Positions 15,302-18,044 of a stretch of 18,044 nucleotides of DNA are shown one piece after another (within the stretch, counting starts at the first letter, position 1; each line of letters starts with the position of its first letter). The stretch is from DAOSWM01 sp035380045 (GTDB taxonomy: Bacteria; Bacteroidota; Bacteroidia; Bacteroidales; Tenuifilaceae). The notes below the pieces were generated by a model that was given only the letters and a program-made list of their open reading frames with translations, was not told where the DNA came from and did no database searches. The stretch spans positions 1 to 18,044 of the forward strand of contig DAOSWM010000059.1 in assembly GCA_035380045.1 (NCBI GenBank), given 5' to 3'. The position numbers and the translations under genes are program-made.

Positions 15302-15706
15302 ATGAAAACACGAATGAATTTGAAAGCAAAAAAGTTGACACTTGGTTTAATTGCAATGTTGTCTTTTTTAAGTGTCTTTTCGCAAGGTCGCGATGAACAA
15401 CGCCCACCGATGCTACCAGATTCAGCACAAATTGTTAGGCAGGTTGAACACCTGGCGTTGGACTTATCCTTAACAAAACAGCAGAAGGAAAATATTCTGA
15501 AACTTCACTTTGCGCATTTTAAAGAGGTTAAATTACAAATGGGAAATCACGATGCTCAAAGAGAAAAAATGCGTGAGGAAAAGGAGGCATTAAAGCAGAA
15601 ATTTGAAAAGGAAGTTGAATCGCAGTTAACCGATGAACAGAAGGTAAAGTTTCAGGAAATTAAAAACGAAAAGAGACCTCCACGTAAGGAGAAAATGAGA
15701 AAATAA
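15302..15706 (+). CDS. Spy/CpxP-like periplasmic LTxxQ protein
   Basis: 134 residues. A signal peptide (about 1-28, ending SVFSQ) is followed by an all-helical, highly charged mature part. Both LTxxQ motifs of the Spy/CpxP family are visible: LTKQQ (57-61) and LTDEQ (109-113), the second within a QLTDEQKVKFQEI helix. The tail is very basic (RPPRKEKMRK). Spy and CpxP are periplasmic chaperones or inhibitors of envelope-stress sensor kinases; related proteins also bind metals. Here it sits between a surface lipoprotein and CotH, two genes before a sensor kinase, so a chaperone or sensor-modulator role is plausible but inferred. A second Met at residue 5 is an equally possible start. Confidence 0.85.
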   Translation: MKTRMNLKAKKLTLGLIAMLSFLSVFSQGRDEQRPPMLPDSAQIVRQVEHLALDLSLTKQQKENILKLHFAHFKEVKLQMGNHDAQREKMREEKEALKQKFEKEVESQLTDEQKVKFQEIKNEKRPPRKEKMRK

Positions 15707-15742
15707 AAGACAAATTTGTTAATGATTCATATATTTATTTTT

Positions 15743-17095
15743 ATGAAATCTTGTGTTAAATTATTTTTCTTTTCTCTGCTGACATTGTTTTCAAGTTGCG
15801 AGAGATCCCTGGAGGAAATAACCGTTATTGATATTGAAACCCCCGAGTGGGCAGAGGAAACTCATGGCAACTCTGTTGATCCAAACTATTCAATAGTTTT
15901 TTCACAGAGCGAGGTGAAACGCATCGATATTACGATTGATCCGGATGATTGGAACGATATTCTTGCCGATTTGGCAAGTATGCCCCATGGCGGTCCGGGT
16001 CAGCCGATGGGCACAACTTTCGATCCGATTTGGGTTCCCTGCGATTTCTTCTTTGACGGAAAACAGTGGTACAAGGTTGGAATCAGAGTGAAAGGGAATT
16101 CCAGCTTGCAATCGACCTATATGTCGGGAATCAGAAAATTTTCGTTCAAGCTGGATTTCGATGAGTTTGAGGATACGTATCCCGCCATTAAAAACCAACG
16201 ATTTTACGGGTTTAAGCAGCTAAACCTGAACAATAATTTTGATGACAAATCGGAGCTGCGCGAGAAGGTTACCGCTGATCTTTTTAGAGAGTTTGGCGTT
16301 CCATCTGCCCATACATCGTTTTACGAATTGTACATCAACTTCAACGGAGAATCGCAGTATTTTGGACTGTACACTTTGGTTGAAGAGGTTGATAATACCG
16401 TAATAAAAACCCAATTCATTTCCAACGATGGAAATTTATATAAACCGGAGAACAGAGGAGCAACTTTTGCATATGGATCGTTTAATACAACCGATTTTTA
16501 CAAAAAAACCAACGAAGATTTCAGCGATTGGTCGGATGTGGAAAACCTATATACAGCAATTCATAATCCAGACAGAACAACAAATCCTGAGGAATGGCGC
16601 TCACAGCTGGAATCGATTTTGGATATGGAACAGTATCTCAAATGGCTTGCGGCCAATACGGTAATACAGAATTGGGACACATATGGAAGAATGACACATA
16701 ACTACTATTTGTACAACGATCCGCTTTCCCAAAAATTTGTTTGGATTCCGTGGGATAACAACGAGGCGCTCCAGGAAGGGAAAATGCAGGGTGCGATTTC
16801 AATCGATCTGAGCGATGTTGACAATAATTGGCCGCTAATCAGCTACATTGCTTCCGATGAAGTGTACTACAATGTTTACAAGCAATTTACCAAGGAATTT
16901 GTGCAGAATGTTTTCGATCCTGCAACAATGGAATCGAAGTACAACCAGTATTCATCGTTAATTCGCGAATCGGTGGGGAAGGAGGAGCTCGGATACACTT
17001 TCCTGCAGAATGGATTAACCGATTTCGATGATGCTTTAGTTCAACTTAAGCAGCATGTTAACGATCGGTACAATGCGGCAATTAATCTTGAATAG
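15743..17095 (+). CDS. CotH-family protein kinase, lipoprotein
   Basis: 450 residues from the ATG at 15743 (MKSCVKLFFF); starts nine or seven codons upstream would only add hydrophobic residues. Signal peptide ends at lipobox LFSS-Cys19. The CotH domain (about 55-440) shows RVKGNSS (115-121, likely nucleotide-site loop), NGESQYFGLYTLVEEVD (201-217, the NG-x-Y-x-G-x-Y...E signature), QNWD with Asp312 followed by HNYYLY, and IPWDNN with Asp338, matching the PWD metal-binding motif. CotH of Bacillus spores is an atypical protein kinase that phosphorylates coat proteins; invasins of Mucorales share the fold. A periplasmic or surface lipoprotein kinase would need an extracytoplasmic ATP source, unresolved here. 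It begins 36 bases after the Spy-like gene and has no separate clear promoter. Confidence 0.92.
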   Translation: MKSCVKLFFFSLLTLFSSCERSLEEITVIDIETPEWAEETHGNSVDPNYSIVFSQSEVKRIDITIDPDDWNDILADLASMPHGGPGQPMGTTFDPIWVPCDFFFDGKQWYKVGIRVKGNSSLQSTYMSGIRKFSFKLDFDEFEDTYPAIKNQRFYGFKQLNLNNNFDDKSELREKVTADLFREFGVPSAHTSFYELYINFNGESQYFGLYTLVEEVDNTVIKTQFISNDGNLYKPENRGATFAYGSFNTTDFYKKTNEDFSDWSDVENLYTAIHNPDRTTNPEEWRSQLESILDMEQYLKWLAANTVIQNWDTYGRMTHNYYLYNDPLSQKFVWIPWDNNEALQEGKMQGAISIDLSDVDNNWPLISYIASDEVYYNVYKQFTKEFVQNVFDPATMESKYNQYSSLIRESVGKEELGYTFLQNGLTDFDDALVQLKQHVNDRYNAAINLE

Positions 17096-17166
17096 TTGAA
17101 TAACAACTGAATCAATTTTTGATATTTTATCGCTAAATTGCTCAATGTTTTAAAAGCAAAGGAAGG

Positions 17167-18044
17167 ATGAAAAACCATAAAAAGATACTGAAATTCACGG
17201 AAGTTTTTCTTATCTCCTTTGTGTGGCTGGTGATATTGTCAACACCAATTCTTTTCAGGGAGGACAACCAGCTTCCGGTTTGGCGAAGTATTTCGAAGCA
17301 ACTCGAAACTTTGATTCCGCTTACAATTCTTTTCGTAATAAATCGATTTTTTTTAGTTCCATTTTTACTGTTCCGCGAAAAACAGGGAAGGTATATTTTT
17401 TCAGTTTTGGGGACTATTGCTGTTCTTACAATTAGCCTTTTCTTTTTTCATGCAAATCTGATTGACAGAGATCAAGTTCGAAGAAATGCTCTGATGAATC
17501 AAAGGTTAATCCAGCAAAATCCGCCTCCGCTAATTGGTGAAAGATTTGCTCGTCCGCTTCCTCCGCAACCAGATGTTCCACGACCAATTCCGCCATACGC
17601 AAATTTTCTGATTCTTTCATTTCTGATTGTTGGCTTCGATACAGGCTTGCGCTCAACGCTTCGTTGGACCGAAGTTCAACAGGAAAAAGTTCAACTTGAG
17701 AAGGAAAATGTTGCAAACCAGCTGGTAATGCTTCGGAACCAGGTGAGTCCGCACTTTTTTATGAATACGCTTAATAACATCCACTCGCTGGTCGATATCA
17801 ACACTAGTGAAGCAAAGGAATCGATTATAAAGTTATCGAAGATGATGCGCTATCTTCTGTACGAAACCGAAACTGAAAAAACTACGCTGAAGCGTGAAGT
17901 TGAATTTTTAAAGAGTTACATCGACTTGATGAAGCTTCGCTTCAGCGAAAAAGTATCGGTTACGCTAACTTTACCCGAAGCTATCCCCGATAAAACTATT
18001 CCGCCCTTCTTATTCACTTCAATAATCGAAAATGCGTTTAAGCA
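17167..18044 (+). CDS. LytS/YehU-type sensor histidine kinase (3' end missing)
   Basis: 292 codons are visible and the frame runs off the window. Four membrane segments (about 11-30, 47-66, 76-95, 145-163) are followed by a short coiled coil (about 168-190) and the His_kinase domain: phospho-acceptor His196 in NQVSPHFFMNTLNNIHSL, then MMRYLLYE and LKREVEFLKSYIDLMKLRF. The window ends in the N box IIENAFK of the ATPase domain. A periplasmic loop (about 96-144) has eleven prolines between residues 119 and 143. This kinase type normally pairs with a LytTR response regulator, expected just downstream. The ATG at 17167 directly follows AAAGGAAGG, unusually close for a Shine-Dalgarno sequence. The 71-base gap after CotH has no terminator, so read-through is likely. 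Confidence 0.92.
   Translation, partial: MKNHKKILKFTEVFLISFVWLVILSTPILFREDNQLPVWRSISKQLETLIPLTILFVINRFFLVPFLLFREKQGRYIFSVLGTIAVLTISLFFFHANLIDRDQVRRNALMNQRLIQQNPPPLIGERFARPLPPQPDVPRPIPPYANFLILSFLIVGFDTGLRSTLRWTEVQQEKVQLEKENVANQLVMLRNQVSPHFFMNTLNNIHSLVDINTSEAKESIIKLSKMMRYLLYETETEKTTLKREVEFLKSYIDLMKLRFSEKVSVTLTLPEAIPDKTIPPFLFTSIIENAFK

Noticed and set aside
17096..17166. Separate promoter for the LytS-type kinase
   Set aside because: TTTTTG and TAAATTG strings are present but with the wrong spacing and no full TAnnTTTG.

Overview
The window suggests a member of the Bacteroidota, probably of the Bacteroidales/Marinilabiliales type; the phylum is well supported and the order is a guess. Reasons: a giant surface protein ends in a type IX secretion system (T9SS) sorting domain; several genes are preceded by the Bacteroidota -7 promoter motif TAnnTTTG, 16-29 bases before the start codon; Shine-Dalgarno sequences are mostly weak; and there are carboxypeptidase-regulatory-like, CotH and S9D-type peptidase genes.

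Layout. (1) 3-5909 (+): the 3' part of a huge secreted, multi-domain Ig/PKD protein with a degenerate Omp28/thioredoxin-like domain and a T9SS tail. It is closed by a hairpin terminator at 5930-5962, shared with the convergent gene. (2) 5980-7086 (-): a type-2 malate/L-lactate dehydrogenase-family oxidoreductase. (3) 7330-8787 (+): an orphan six-TM sensor histidine kinase. Its stop codon overlaps that of the convergent PLP-dependent serine/threonine dehydratase (8784-9746, -). The dehydratase overlaps a small secreted carboxypeptidase-regulatory-like protein (9733-10518, -), which starts with TTG. (4) 10607-13030 (-): a secreted S9 prolyl-oligopeptidase-family enzyme resembling glutamyl endopeptidase. 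(5) 13084-13838: a non-coding island packed with short repeats and hairpins. It contains a 100-N assembly gap flanked by two identical 55-bp copies.

(6) 13977-18044 (+): a co-directional cluster behind a good Bacteroidota promoter (13915-13947). It encodes a tandem DUF1566 (Lcl-C) lipoprotein with an EF-hand-like loop, a Spy/CpxP-like periplasmic LTxxQ protein, a CotH-family lipoprotein kinase, and the start of a LytS/YehU-type histidine kinase cut by the window end. This cluster is the best candidate for an under-described system. It combines an exported protein kinase, a periplasmic stress-chaperone-like protein, a surface lectin-like lipoprotein and a membrane sensor. Their functional link is inferred from gene order only.
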